From Bacteroidetes bacterium UBA6161 (GTDB lineage: Bacteria > Bacteroidota > Bacteroidia > NS11-12g > UBA955): DNA of 64,000 nucleotides. The DNA lies in assembly GCA_002422315.1 (NCBI GenBank), contig DIUJ01000051.1, forward strand, positions 21,341-85,340, written 5' to 3'. The notes below the pieces were generated by a model that saw only the letters and a list, made by a program, of their open reading frames with translations, was not told where the DNA came from and did no database searches. Positions within the stretch are counted from its first letter, which is position 1, and each line of letters begins with the position of its first letter. The position numbers were made by a program, and so were the translations under genes. Positions 51,904-61,296 of the stretch are shown piece by piece.

Positions 51904-52725
51904 ATGACTCACACAAGAAGTATGCATTCATATTTATATCTGTTTTTATTGTCTTTGTTATTTGTGGTTTCGTGCAAAAGCAAAAAAAATATAGGAGTAA
52001 CATCTAAAAACGAAACGGTTGAAAATTTGCTGAAAGACAGTGCTACAGATGAAAACAAGTTGGCGGTATTTGCTGCTAACTATTCAAATTGGCAAACCTA
52101 TTCCGCAAGGGGGAGTGTGGGATTTGAGGGGAATGGCAATAGCCTTTCTGCAAACTTGAGTTTTAGGATGTACAAAGACAGCCTTATCTGGGCTTCTGTA
52201 AATATGTTAGGAGGAATAGAAGTAGCAAGGATACTAATAACCCAAGACTCTATTTTTATAATGGATAAGATGAATAGGAATGTAAAAATTGCCCCGCTAG
52301 ATAAAATGCAAGAAATTGCAGGCGCAAGACTTTATGTAAGCGAGGTTCAAAATTTAATACTTGGAAACCTCTTATTTGAGATAAATAAATACAGGTACTT
52401 TGATGGGGAAACAAAAGAGGAGTTTTATGCCAAGGGAAAAAATAGAAACATAGAAGTTATTCATAAATACTTAATTAGTGGATTGCTTATAAAAGACATG
52501 TCTCTTCAAACAACCGTAGGGAGTAAGGAGAAGCTTGAGATAAAGTACTCCAGCCACACCCAAACAAACATATTTAATGTGCCTCAACAAATGGAAATTA
52601 CTTCGCAAGCTACAGATCTAAAAGGAATGAAAGTAATTCTTAATTTTAGTCAACCTGAATTTAATAAAGAAAATTTAATGTTCCCTTTTAATATTCCAAG
52701 TAATTATGAAAGAGAGCAATTATAA
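51904..52725 (+). CDS. DUF4292 lipoprotein
   Basis: About 273 residues from ATG 51904 (ATG 51922 or 51862 are alternatives; the signal peptide fits the first two best). The lipobox is LLFVVSC, followed by a Lys-rich linker and a LolA/LolB-like beta domain: SARGSVGFEGNGNSLSANLSFRM, DSLIWASVNMLGGIEVAR, FNVPQQMEITSQATDLKGMK. DUF4292 proteins are widely conserved in Bacteroidota next to EnvC-like proteins and may carry lipid or lipoprotein. The stop overlaps the start of the next gene by 20 bases. Confidence 0.88.
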   Translation: MTHTRSMHSYLYLFLLSLLFVVSCKSKKNIGVTSKNETVENLLKDSATDENKLAVFAANYSNWQTYSARGSVGFEGNGNSLSANLSFRMYKDSLIWASVNMLGGIEVARILITQDSIFIMDKMNRNVKIAPLDKMQEIAGARLYVSEVQNLILGNLLFEINKYRYFDGETKEEFYAKGKNRNIEVIHKYLISGLLIKDMSLQTTVGSKEKLEIKYSSHTQTNIFNVPQQMEITSQATDLKGMKVILNFSQPEFNKENLMFPFNIPSNYEREQL

Positions 52726-53953
52726 AAAGCTGGTTTTTATTTTATTCTTTTTATGCAGTGTGTATGCTATGCAAGGGCAAACAAGGGCACAACTAGAGCA
52801 AAAAAAGAAACAAACAGAAAAAGAAATTGCCCTTACCAAAAAAATATTAGAACAGACAGGGAGACAGAAGTCAGACAATCTTCATGCTTTAAATGTGTTA
52901 AGAAATTTAATTAAAGCAAGAGAAAGGTTGATTTATACGCTCAATAAACAAGTAGACAAGGTAAGTGATGAACTTGTACAGCAAAAAGAAACATTGCTAC
53001 AACTCGAAAAACAGTTGGCAGTGGAGAAAAGCAATTATGCCAAACTGCTTAAAAACACCTACAAAACCAAAGGGCAATACCACGAATTTAATTATATTTT
53101 TTCTTCTTCAAATCTCACACAAGGCCTAACAAGAATTAAGTTCTTAAATAGGATAAACAACGAACAACAAAGACTATTAAAGTCTATAGACGAAAAAACC
53201 AAAGAAATACTTGCCCGCATAGAATTGCTAGAGAAATTAAAAATTGAAAAAGAACATTTGCTTACAGAAAGAGTAGTTGAAAGAGAGCAATTAGAGATTG
53301 ATAAGGGCGAAAAAGATAAAATAGTACAAACCCTTAGTGGGAAAGAAAAAGAGTTGAAGCAGAAATTAGAAAAGCAGCAAAAGGCTTTTAATGACTTAGA
53401 TAATCAAATCAAAAAAGCAATTGCAAAGGAAATGGAAGAGGCAAGGAAACGCAGAGAAAAAGAAGAAGCAGAAAGGAAAAGAAAAGCATCTGAAAACAAA
53501 GCGCCTGCAATAGCTGAGACCCCTAAAGAAAATGTATTAAGTAATGAATTTTGGGGGAATAAGCGCAAATTGCCTTGGCCGGTAGAAAGAGGTTTTATAA
53601 GTCAGAAATTTGGTCAATTTGCACATCCTACTTTAGCAGGTATATACATGGAGAATAATGGGATAGATATAGCGGTAGAACAAGGTGCACAAGCTAGAAG
53701 TGTTTTTAGAGGAGAGGTAAGCGCTGTTTTTTCTGTCCCAGGAATGGGCACTGCGGTATTAGTAAATCATGGAGACTACTATACTGTATATGCAAGATTG
53801 AGCGAAGTATTTGTAAAACAAGGGCAAAGCTTACAGCTTAAAGAACCTATTGGTCTTGTATTAAGCGATGAAAATGGGAAAACCGAATTGCATTTTGAGG
53901 TTTGGAAAAACCAAGAAAAACAAAACCCCGAACATTGGCTAAGCAACCGTTAG
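52706..53953 (+). CDS. EnvC-like LytM-domain protein (degenerate peptidase M23)
   Basis: 415 residues: signal peptide (about 1-24), long coiled coil (about 25-270, QLEQKKKQTEKEIALTKKIL onwards), then a LytM domain from about 285 (LPWPVERGFISQKFG). Of the M23 metal and catalytic residues, Asp in ENNGIDIA and His in ELHFEVW remain, but the first His is Asn (NNGID) and the YAHL His is Arg (YARL). It is therefore more likely an activator of cell-wall amidases during division, like EnvC, than an active peptidase. It closes the cluster; its end overlaps the convergent response regulator by 4 bases. Confidence 0.9.
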   Translation: MKESNYKKLVFILFFLCSVYAMQGQTRAQLEQKKKQTEKEIALTKKILEQTGRQKSDNLHALNVLRNLIKARERLIYTLNKQVDKVSDELVQQKETLLQLEKQLAVEKSNYAKLLKNTYKTKGQYHEFNYIFSSSNLTQGLTRIKFLNRINNEQQRLLKSIDEKTKEILARIELLEKLKIEKEHLLTERVVEREQLEIDKGEKDKIVQTLSGKEKELKQKLEKQQKAFNDLDNQIKKAIAKEMEEARKRREKEEAERKRKASENKAPAIAETPKENVLSNEFWGNKRKLPWPVERGFISQKFGQFAHPTLAGIYMENNGIDIAVEQGAQARSVFRGEVSAVFSVPGMGTAVLVNHGDYYTVYARLSEVFVKQGQSLQLKEPIGLVLSDENGKTELHFEVWKNQEKQNPEHWLSNR

Positions 53954-54411
53954 GAGAGCAGCTTTTGACGTAAATAAAACTCCAATTGACTGTTGGCTGT
54001 TTTTAGTTCCTCTATCAATCTCGCATTTTCTCTTCTCAAAAACAAAAGTTCATGTGCTTGGAAAATACTAGTTCTTAAATAATCTACATTCCAAGGTTTT
54101 TGAATAAACTTGAAAATATTGGTATCGTTCACTCCTTCTATCACTACGTTAATATCGGAATATGCAGTAATAATGATTCGGGGAATTTCTGGTTTTAGTT
54201 TCACAACTTCACGAAGAAACTCTACTCCGGACATGCCCGGCATTTTTTGGTCAGTCAAAACAACTTCTATGTCTTGTTTTCTGAACAGTTCTAAGCCCTC
54301 TAAAGCATTCTCCGCAGTGAAAATAGTGAAATCTCGTCTGAAATTAGCCTTAAATGACGTTAAATTATCTACTTCGTCGTCTACATACAGGATGGTTGGT
54401 GTGTTTGTCAT
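53950..54411 (-). CDS. Response regulator, receiver domain with a short coiled-coil tail
   Basis: 153 residues. Receiver domain: ILYVDDEVDNL (acidic pair), VVLTDQKMPGMSG with the phosphoacceptor Asp near 54, IIITAYSD, and KFIQKPWN (conserved Lys near 105). The last 30 residues are a coiled coil (LFLRRENARLIEELKTANSQ). There is no DNA-binding domain, so it acts through partner proteins. Its receiver closely resembles that of the protein at 59722-60816. It is divergent from the operon starting at 54544, with 132 bases between. Confidence 0.92.
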   Translation of the reverse strand: MTNTPTILYVDDEVDNLTSFKANFRRDFTIFTAENALEGLELFRKQDIEVVLTDQKMPGMSGVEFLREVVKLKPEIPRIIITAYSDINVVIEGVNDTNIFKFIQKPWNVDYLRTSIFQAHELLFLRRENARLIEELKTANSQLEFYLRQKLLS

Positions 54412-54543
54412 TTGTGTATTTGTTTGTTTATCAGTGTAATAATGGTACTACTCACATTGCCTTGATAAGTTTTGAGTACACGAATATAAATAACTCAGAG
54501 ATAAACTATTTATTTGCCAATGTACAACTGTTGAGAAGTACAC

Positions 54544-56877
54544 ATGACACAAACACACAAACACACATTTCTGCGTTCGGCTCGAACAGCAGATGAAAAA
54601 TCATTTATACCCATACTTTTTGATATAAAAGTAGAGGAGTCTTTGTATGCATTTGAGAAACTGTTATCCGACAATCCTCATTTGACAATACACAACGAAA
54701 TTATTAGCCAATTAGAAGAGCTTGTAAAAACCTTAGAGCCAAGTAAGAAGTTTAACAATCACGAACTGGCAGTGGAAGTAGAAAAACTTTTGGGCAATTA
54801 CAATGAGTTTAATTACGGCAATTGGTTTTACTACCCTTGGAGCGGAAGAGTTGTTCACATGCTCCCGGAAAAAGAATTTGTACTTTGTAGAACAGGTAGA
54901 AATGTATACAAAATCACTCCAGAAGAAAGGGATATACTGTCTCATAAAAAAATCGGTATAATTGGTCTTTCTGTGGGCCAAAGTGTTGCCCTTACAATTG
55001 CTATGGAAAGAATAGCTACTGAAATTAGGTTGGCTGATTTTGATATTTTAGAACTTTCTAATCTGAATAGAATAAGAACAGGAGTACATACTATAGGTAT
55101 AAAAAAAGTACATGCTGTTGCCAGAGAAATCTCGGAAATAGATCCATATATAAAGGTAGTATGTTTCGAAGAAGGTTTAAATGAATCCAACTTAGATGAT
55201 TTTTTTATTCAAGGAGGTAATTTAGACTTGTTAATTGAAGAGTCCGATGGTTTTGATATAAAAATACTAAGTAGAGTGAAAGCCAAGCAGTATCGTATTC
55301 CTGTATTGATGGAAGCAAGCGACAGGTGCATGGTGGATGTAGAAAGATTTGATAGAGAACCAGAAAGACCCATTTTGCATGGCTTGGTTAAACATTTGGA
55401 CCTTGAGGTGCTAAAATCTTTGAAAACCAACGAAGATAAAATCCCCTATATGCTAGATATTTTAGGTATAGATACCTGTTCCGCAAGGTTAAAAGCTTCT
55501 ATGATAGAAATTGAACAAACAATTAATACATGGCCACAATTAGCCTCTGCAGTAACAATGGGAGGGGGTATTACTGCCGATGTAGCAAGAAGATTGTTGT
55601 TAAATCAATTTACGGAAAGCGGTAGATACCATGTAGACATAGAGGAATTAATAGGCAATAAAAAGATAGAGAATAAAGAAAGCAAGGAAATATACAGTCA
55701 AGAAACATATAAAGAGCAATCTATTCACGCAGTTAAAGATTGGATTAAAGAACATTTTAGGCCCGAATATATTTATCCTATTCCTGAAACTACATTGAAA
55801 AAGATTGTAGAAGCTGCTATTTTAGCTCCATCAGGAGGCAATGCTCAGCCTTGGTTTTGGTTTAGTGTTGATTCCTATTTGTTCTTATTAAACCCATACG
55901 AAGCACACCAAAGCATTTTAGGTTTTAAGAATAGAGCCCTGTATTATGCGCAAGGAGCAGCAATAGAAAATTTGGTTATTAAAGCATCGGAACTAGGTTT
56001 TGAAGCAAAAATAGAATACTTCCCAGAAAAATTAGGGAATCCTCAAATTATTGCCCAAATACATTTCAAACCCAAAACAAAATCCTATTTCGTGGAAGGT
56101 TTGGCAAAGTATATTCCTGTTCGATTAACCAATAGGGCAAATGGAGAAAGGCTACCCATAAGCCAAAACAGACTTCAACAAATCGTACTATGTGTAGAAG
56201 AAGACAATGCGAGTTTGGATTTTATTACCGACACTAAACATTTGGATCTCTTGAAATACACTCTAAGCCAAACAGAAAGAATTAGAATACTAGAAGAAAT
56301 GGGGCATAGAGACTTTGTAAATGAAATAAGATGGAGTAGAGAAGAAGCTTTTGCCAAAAAAGATGGAATAGAACTTCCTTCTATAGAGTTAAAAGAAAGT
56401 GAAAAAGCAGGTCTTTTTGTGGCAAGAAGTCCAGAAGTAATTTCCTTATTGCGTTCTTGGAATTTGGGAAATGCATTTACAAAATTAACAAGCAAAAATA
56501 TAGATAGTGCTTCGGCAATTGGAATACTAAGAATAACAGGCGCAGATCCTCAGGCAAATATTTTGGCAGGAAGAATTGTAGAGAGAATATGGCTTCAGGC
56601 AGCACACTTGGGGTTGAGTTTTCAGCCTGTTTCTGCATCTGTATTTATGTATCAAAGAGTGATAGAAGGCAATGGGGAAGGGGTGTCGGAGTTTTTTGTA
56701 AATGAATTACTAAATTTACATGAAGATTATCTAAAATCGCTTCATCAAGATAAAAACAAAGACCCTATCGCTTTTATTTTTAGACTTAGTAAAGCAGAGA
56801 CAGAAACCATGCGTTCTATACGCAAACCAATAGAGGAAGTGATGGAGATATTTAACCACCAATTGATTGAAAACTAA
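54544..56877 (+). CDS. ThiF/E1-like adenylyltransferase fused to a nitroreductase domain (Rv1355c family)
   Basis: 777 residues. After an N-terminal helical domain, an E1/ThiF-like fold is clear: KKIGIIGLSVGQSVALTIAM near 135-154, IRLADFDILELSNLNRIR near 161-178 and LLIEESDGFDIK. I see no obvious catalytic Cys of the ubiquitin-activating kind, so simple adenylation is more likely than thioester transfer. From about 395 a nitroreductase-like FMN domain follows: AAILAPSGGNAQPWFWFS near 421-438 and ITGADPQANILAGRIVERIW with further family-like strands. This two-domain form is known from Rv1355c-type proteins; the reaction is not known. It heads a five-gene overlapping operon with an acyltransferase and signal-transduction genes. 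Confidence 0.82.
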   Translation: MTQTHKHTFLRSARTADEKSFIPILFDIKVEESLYAFEKLLSDNPHLTIHNEIISQLEELVKTLEPSKKFNNHELAVEVEKLLGNYNEFNYGNWFYYPWSGRVVHMLPEKEFVLCRTGRNVYKITPEERDILSHKKIGIIGLSVGQSVALTIAMERIATEIRLADFDILELSNLNRIRTGVHTIGIKKVHAVAREISEIDPYIKVVCFEEGLNESNLDDFFIQGGNLDLLIEESDGFDIKILSRVKAKQYRIPVLMEASDRCMVDVERFDREPERPILHGLVKHLDLEVLKSLKTNEDKIPYMLDILGIDTCSARLKASMIEIEQTINTWPQLASAVTMGGGITADVARRLLLNQFTESGRYHVDIEELIGNKKIENKESKEIYSQETYKEQSIHAVKDWIKEHFRPEYIYPIPETTLKKIVEAAILAPSGGNAQPWFWFSVDSYLFLLNPYEAHQSILGFKNRALYYAQGAAIENLVIKASELGFEAKIEYFPEKLGNPQIIAQIHFKPKTKSYFVEGLAKYIPVRLTNRANGERLPISQNRLQQIVLCVEEDNASLDFITDTKHLDLLKYTLSQTERIRILEEMGHRDFVNEIRWSREEAFAKKDGIELPSIELKESEKAGLFVARSPEVISLLRSWNLGNAFTKLTSKNIDSASAIGILRITGADPQANILAGRIVERIWLQAAHLGLSFQPVSASVFMYQRVIEGNGEGVSEFFVNELLNLHEDYLKSLHQDKNKDPIAFIFRLSKAETETMRSIRKPIEEVMEIFNHQLIEN

Positions 56878-57575
56878 TGTACCAATTTAAAGCATTTAAA
56901 GCCACGGAAGAACCTGATTTATGCCAGCAATTTAAAGCAGGACATGTTCAAGTACTCATAGACTACGGTATCGCAAATGTTACAACAAACAACGATGCTT
57001 GGATGCAAGACGATCTGGTATATGGGGTAGTGGCAATTGACACTTATACCAATCAGTTAGTAGGTGGGATAAGGGTTCATATTTCTAATGTGAGTAATCA
57101 ATTACCAGTGGAAATGGCGGTTGGTAAAATGGATCCTACAATCTATAAAGTGGTACAACTTTTTAGAGAGAATGGAGGGGCAGGAGAACTGTGTGCACTT
57201 TGGAACTCCAAAAGTGTATCTGGGAAAGGAATAAGTTTACTTCTTACAAGAGCAGGTATTTCAATCATTAACCAATTAAAATTTCAAACATTAATGGGGA
57301 TTTGTGCAGATTATACTTTGAAAATGTTTCAACAAGTTGGATTTAGAGTAAATGAAAGTTTAGGATTAAATGGCGGTTTCCCTTACCCAAATGAGACTTA
57401 TATTGCTAAAGTTCTTGGTATAATGAATGCCGTTACTCTCGAAACAGCAATGCCAGAGGACAAAAAGCGGATGACATCTTTAAGGATTGACCCAGAACAA
57501 AATGCTGTAGAAAATACCCCCAAGGGGACCATAAGTATTAAATATTCGCTCATAATTAATAAGAATAAAGGATGA
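56877..57575 (+). CDS. GNAT/autoinducer-synthase-like acyltransferase
   Basis: 232 residues. The pattern VVAIDTYTNQLVGGIRVHIS, then ELCALWNSKSVSGKGISLLLTRAGISIINQL and LMGICADYTLKMFQQVGFR, is that of GNAT-fold N-acyltransferases such as FeeM-like N-acyl amino acid synthases and LuxI-type enzymes, though overall identity cannot be judged. It starts on the last base of the ThiF-nitroreductase stop (TAATG), and its own stop overlaps the histidine kinase start (ATGA). The setting suggests that it makes or modifies a small molecule together with the first gene. No acyl carrier protein gene is nearby. Confidence 0.6.
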   Translation: MYQFKAFKATEEPDLCQQFKAGHVQVLIDYGIANVTTNNDAWMQDDLVYGVVAIDTYTNQLVGGIRVHISNVSNQLPVEMAVGKMDPTIYKVVQLFRENGGAGELCALWNSKSVSGKGISLLLTRAGISIINQLKFQTLMGICADYTLKMFQQVGFRVNESLGLNGGFPYPNETYIAKVLGIMNAVTLETAMPEDKKRMTSLRIDPEQNAVENTPKGTISIKYSLIINKNKG

Positions 57576-59725
57576 AAAAGTTTTTAAAAATAACGGGATT
57601 GTTCCTATTTGTCCTTTTTAGAATTAATGTGTATGCTTCCAGTATATACGAAAAAGAGGGGAATAATTTTATTGAAGAGATTTTTTATTATACAGATAAG
57701 ACAAATAGCCTAACTATTAATCAAGTAAAAGATTCGTCGCATCTATTTAAGAAATCCCAAAAAGATGTTTTGAATTTTGGTATTAGCAAGAACGCACATT
57801 GGATTAAGGTTCAGGTAAAAAACAAATCTTCTAAAAAGAATCTTATCTTTTCTTTAAACCAGCCGATAATTGATGAAGTTTGGTTTTATAAATTAGAAAA
57901 GGATAGCAGTTTTTCTGAAATATCGTATGGAGAATATTTGCCTTTTTCAAATAGGTATTATCAAAGTACAGATTATTTGTTTGATATAACTTTGGAACCG
58001 GGTGCTAAACAGGTTTATTATTTAAAAGTTAAAAGCAAAGAAAATTGTCAAATACCAATTTATGTTAGTACAATTAGAAATGTTTATAATTTCAGTTTGT
58101 ATAAGTCTTTGGCCTCTGGAATTTATATTGGGATAATGGTTGTAATGATCTTTTACAACCTATTTATATTTTTCATTTTTAGAGACATAAGTTATGTCAA
58201 ATATTCCGGATATATTATTTTGGTATTGCTAACCCAGGTTAGTTTGCAAGGATATACTTTTCAATTTTTGTGGCCCAATTTCCCCCAGTTAGCTATATAC
58301 AGTCCTTTCTTATTGCCTTCTTTGGTTGGGATAGCAGGTTTGGAGTTTTTCAAAGATTTCTTAAAGCTTAAGGAAACATATAAGCAGGCGCATTTTTTCT
58401 CCTTTTTCTTTTTAGTTCCTTATACGGTTTCTATTGTTTTAGGGTTTACAGGAGGGTATAATCTTAGCTTTATGATCATGGAGGTGAATGCAGCTATGGT
58501 TTCAATATTTATGTTGGTTATAGCATATATTGTTTACAAAAGGGGGTTTAAACCTGCCAGGTTTTTTCTAATTGGGTGGTCTGTTTTTCTTATAGGAATT
58601 TGCATTTATGTAATGAAAGATTTTGAAATCCTGCCTTACAATAACTTTACTAGATATACCATGCATATTGGTTCGGGTATTGAAGTGGTATTGTTGTCTT
58701 TTGCATTGGCAGATAAAATAAACATATTGAAAAAAGAAAAAGAAGAGTCACAAGCCAAGGCATTACATATTTCTTTGGAAAACGAACGCTTGGTCACAGA
58801 GCAAAACATAGAATTGGAACAAAAAGTAAAGGAAAGAACCCAAAAGCTAGAAATAGCAAATACTCAATTGACAGACACACTTCAAAACCTACAAAGTGCA
58901 CAAATGCAGCTTATTGAGTCGGAAAAAATGTCTTCTCTTGGACAGCTTACCGCCGGAATTGCCCATGAAATAAACAATCCTATAAACTTTGTAAGTGCTA
59001 ATATTTCTCCTCTTAAACTGGATATTCAAGACCTAATAGCAGTAATTAATACTTACGACGAACTATTGACAAGCAGCGATGTAGAAAAAATACTAGCTAA
59101 AGTTGTTAAACTCAAGGAAGATATAAATTATGAGTTGGTATTGTCTGAAATTCAGCATTTGCTTCATGGTATAGAAGATGGTGCAAAAAGAACTTCTGAA
59201 ATTGTAAGAGGTTTGAAAAGTTTTTCTCATTTGGATGAAGCTGAGCAAAAACCTGCAGATATAAATGAAGGTATTCGCTCTACTCTTGTGTTATTAAAAA
59301 ATAGCTTGGTAGCTGAAATTGATCTTAGCACTCATTTGGCAAATCTGCCCTTGGTAGAGTGTTTTCCAGGTAAAATGAACCAAGTATTTATGAATATTTT
59401 AAGTAATGCAATACAGGCTGTGAAATCCAAATCTGTGCTCAAAGATGAGTTTATTAGGGTTACAACCAGAGAAATAAATGACTATGCCGTAATTGAAATT
59501 GAAGATTCTGGCCCAGGAATACCCAAGGCTGCACAAATTAGGATATTTGAACCCTTTTACACTACCAAACCCGTTGGGGAAGGTACCGGTTTGGGCTTGA
59601 GTATTGTTTTTAATATTATAAAAAAACACAATGGTTCTATTGAACTTGATTCAGAAGAAGGTCGTGGAACTAAGTTTACCATTCGTATCCCAATTAAAGG
59701 AAACCCAGAAAATATAACGTCATGA
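57572..59725 (+). CDS. Membrane histidine kinase with a 7TMR-DISM sensor
   Basis: 717 residues. Signal peptide (about 1-22), periplasmic 7TMR-DISM extracellular domain 2 (about 30-170, with AHWIKVQVKNKSSKKNLIFSL), seven membrane helices (about 180-390, from SGIYIGIMVVMIFYNLFIFF), coiled coil (about 395-445), HisKA with LTAGIAHEINNPINF (phosphorylated His465), and HATPase with N-box MNQVFMNILSNAIQAV, EIEDSGPGIP and TTKPVGEGTGLGLSIV. All kinase motifs are intact. 7TMR-DISM sensors often bind carbohydrate or other small ligands. It overlaps both neighbours by 4 bases. Confidence 0.94.
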   Translation: MKKFLKITGLFLFVLFRINVYASSIYEKEGNNFIEEIFYYTDKTNSLTINQVKDSSHLFKKSQKDVLNFGISKNAHWIKVQVKNKSSKKNLIFSLNQPIIDEVWFYKLEKDSSFSEISYGEYLPFSNRYYQSTDYLFDITLEPGAKQVYYLKVKSKENCQIPIYVSTIRNVYNFSLYKSLASGIYIGIMVVMIFYNLFIFFIFRDISYVKYSGYIILVLLTQVSLQGYTFQFLWPNFPQLAIYSPFLLPSLVGIAGLEFFKDFLKLKETYKQAHFFSFFFLVPYTVSIVLGFTGGYNLSFMIMEVNAAMVSIFMLVIAYIVYKRGFKPARFFLIGWSVFLIGICIYVMKDFEILPYNNFTRYTMHIGSGIEVVLLSFALADKINILKKEKEESQAKALHISLENERLVTEQNIELEQKVKERTQKLEIANTQLTDTLQNLQSAQMQLIESEKMSSLGQLTAGIAHEINNPINFVSANISPLKLDIQDLIAVINTYDELLTSSDVEKILAKVVKLKEDINYELVLSEIQHLLHGIEDGAKRTSEIVRGLKSFSHLDEAEQKPADINEGIRSTLVLLKNSLVAEIDLSTHLANLPLVECFPGKMNQVFMNILSNAIQAVKSKSVLKDEFIRVTTREINDYAVIEIEDSGPGIPKAAQIRIFEPFYTTKPVGEGTGLGLSIVFNIIKKHNGSIELDSEEGRGTKFTIRIPIKGNPENITS

Positions 59726-60816
59726 GCAATAAAATAACCATACTATACGTAGACGATGAAGTGCATAACCTTAATTCGTTTAAAGCTTCTTACAGAAGAG
59801 AATGGCAGATTTTTACTGCTGAAAATGCGGCAAAGGCTTTAGAAGTAATTAAAAACAATGAAATTTCTGTGGTTTTAAGCGATCATCTTATGCCCGGTAA
59901 AACTGGGGTTGAGCTATTAGAAGAAATAGCAGCGCTGTATCCAGATATCTCTCGTATCTTAATCACAGCCCACGCAGAAACTCACTTGATTCAGAATGCA
60001 GTAAACAGAGGCAGGATTCATTATTTTTTAGAAAAACCATGGAACAATGAAACGCTCAAGCAAGCAATTATAAGTTGTTATAAAATTTATTTAACCCAAA
60101 AGGAGTTGAAAGAAAAAAATATTCTTTTAGCCCGAGCCAATGAGGAATTGAGCCGTTTTGTATATAGCGCATCTCATGAAATGAGAGCGCCTCTTATGTC
60201 TATACTTGGTCTTGTAAAACTCTCTGAATCCGAAAATGATTTGAAAGAATTGCACCATTATTTTGAATTAATTAATGAAAGTGCACTGCAATTAGATGGG
60301 TATATTCTAAGCATTATTGAATACTATAAAAACAAGAACATAGAGACAGTTTTTAAAGAAATTGACTTAAATCAAGTTTTTGCTGAAATTAAAAAAGAGT
60401 ATCTGAAAAATATAGATATTTCCATACATTTGAATATTATACAAAATGCACCTTTGTACTCAGATCCCCATAGATTAAAAATAGCCCTGGGAAATCTTAT
60501 TACAAGTGCAATTGCTTATCATAAAGATCCTTTAGATTTAAAAGAATTAACAATGGAGTTCGTAATATCAGAAAACAAGTTGGAGTTTAGTGTTGGTCTA
60601 ATTTCCAACGGTGTACTTTTTGACTTCGTAAATCAAGTCTTTAAGAAGTTCTTTTCTGAAATAGATGCCAAACAAAGTGCCGAGTCTTTTTTAATGAATT
60701 TGTTCTTGTTTAAAGAAGCACTGCAAATGCTAAAAGGAAATATTGTGGAAGTTGCAACAGATTCGATAAAAGATTCTTTTTATAAAATTACCATACCCAA
60801 TCAATATTTGAGTTAA
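59722..60816 (+). CDS. Receiver protein with a degenerate histidine kinase module
   Basis: 364 residues. Receiver (1-120): ILYVDDEVHNLNSFKASYRR, VVLSDHLMPGKTG with Asp near 54, ILITAHAE, YFLEKPWN. Then HisKA (FVYSASHEMRAPLMSILGL, His near 153) and a HATPase-like region: N-box RLKIALGNLITSAIAYHKD is present, but the usual D-x-G-x-G loop is replaced by LISNGVLFDFVNQV, and the TGLGL lid motif is missing. It may thus act as a phosphotransfer or adaptor protein rather than an active kinase. Its receiver resembles that of the divergent protein at 53950-54411. It is the fourth gene of the operon. Confidence 0.88.
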   Translation: MSNKITILYVDDEVHNLNSFKASYRREWQIFTAENAAKALEVIKNNEISVVLSDHLMPGKTGVELLEEIAALYPDISRILITAHAETHLIQNAVNRGRIHYFLEKPWNNETLKQAIISCYKIYLTQKELKEKNILLARANEELSRFVYSASHEMRAPLMSILGLVKLSESENDLKELHHYFELINESALQLDGYILSIIEYYKNKNIETVFKEIDLNQVFAEIKKEYLKNIDISIHLNIIQNAPLYSDPHRLKIALGNLITSAIAYHKDPLDLKELTMEFVISENKLEFSVGLISNGVLFDFVNQVFKKFFSEIDAKQSAESFLMNLFLFKEALQMLKGNIVEVATDSIKDSFYKITIPNQYLS

Positions 60817-61208
60817 TGCAGAATAAGCCCTCTTTTTTTCTAATAGACGATAGCAGAATAGATCTTTTTATCACAAAAAAGTTTCTACAGCGTCACCGAG
60901 TGTCGGATGCTATTCGTTTGTTTGAAAATCCTACAGAGGCTCTTGCAGCAATAGAATCTAAGGAAAATTTGCCAGACATTATTTTATTGGATATAAAAAT
61001 GCCTGAATTAGATGGTTTTGAATTTGTAGACAAAATTGAAAAGGTGTTTGCCGATTCTACCCATGAGTTTAAAGTAATTATGCTTTCTTCTACTTTGGAT
61101 TTTAGAGACGAGGAAAGGGCATTGTCGCATCCTATAGTTTTTAAATTATTAGAAAAACCTTTAAACATGGAAGATTTGCAAATTATCTTGCAACAATTAG
61201 GATGGTAA
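60816..61208 (+). CDS. Single-domain response regulator
   Basis: 130 residues of receiver only: FFLIDDSRIDLFITKKFLQR, PDIILLDIKMPELDGFEF with the phosphoacceptor Asp near 59, KVIMLSS, and FKLLEKPLNMEDL. It is of the CheY/Rcp1-like kind common with Bacteroidota histidine kinases and has no output domain. It starts on the last base of the previous stop and ends the signalling operon. The likely phosphodonor is the kinase two genes upstream. Confidence 0.92.
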   Translation: MQNKPSFFLIDDSRIDLFITKKFLQRHRVSDAIRLFENPTEALAAIESKENLPDIILLDIKMPELDGFEFVDKIEKVFADSTHEFKVIMLSSTLDFRDEERALSHPIVFKLLEKPLNMEDLQIILQQLGW

Positions 61209-61267
61209 ATCCTCTCTTTCTTGTTGATTGGGGATAAATATTTTGCCCTAGTTTGCTAGGTTCAAAC

Positions 61268-61275
61268 TACATTTG
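61268..61275 (+). promoter_or_regulatory. Candidate -7 box of the murC gene
   Basis: TACATTTG matches TAnnTTTG 21 bases before the preferred ATG at 61297. The nearest TTG upstream (61243-61245) leaves a spacing of 22 bases, slightly too long. Confidence 0.4.
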
Positions 61276-61296
61276 TTTATTCATATTTTTTTACGA

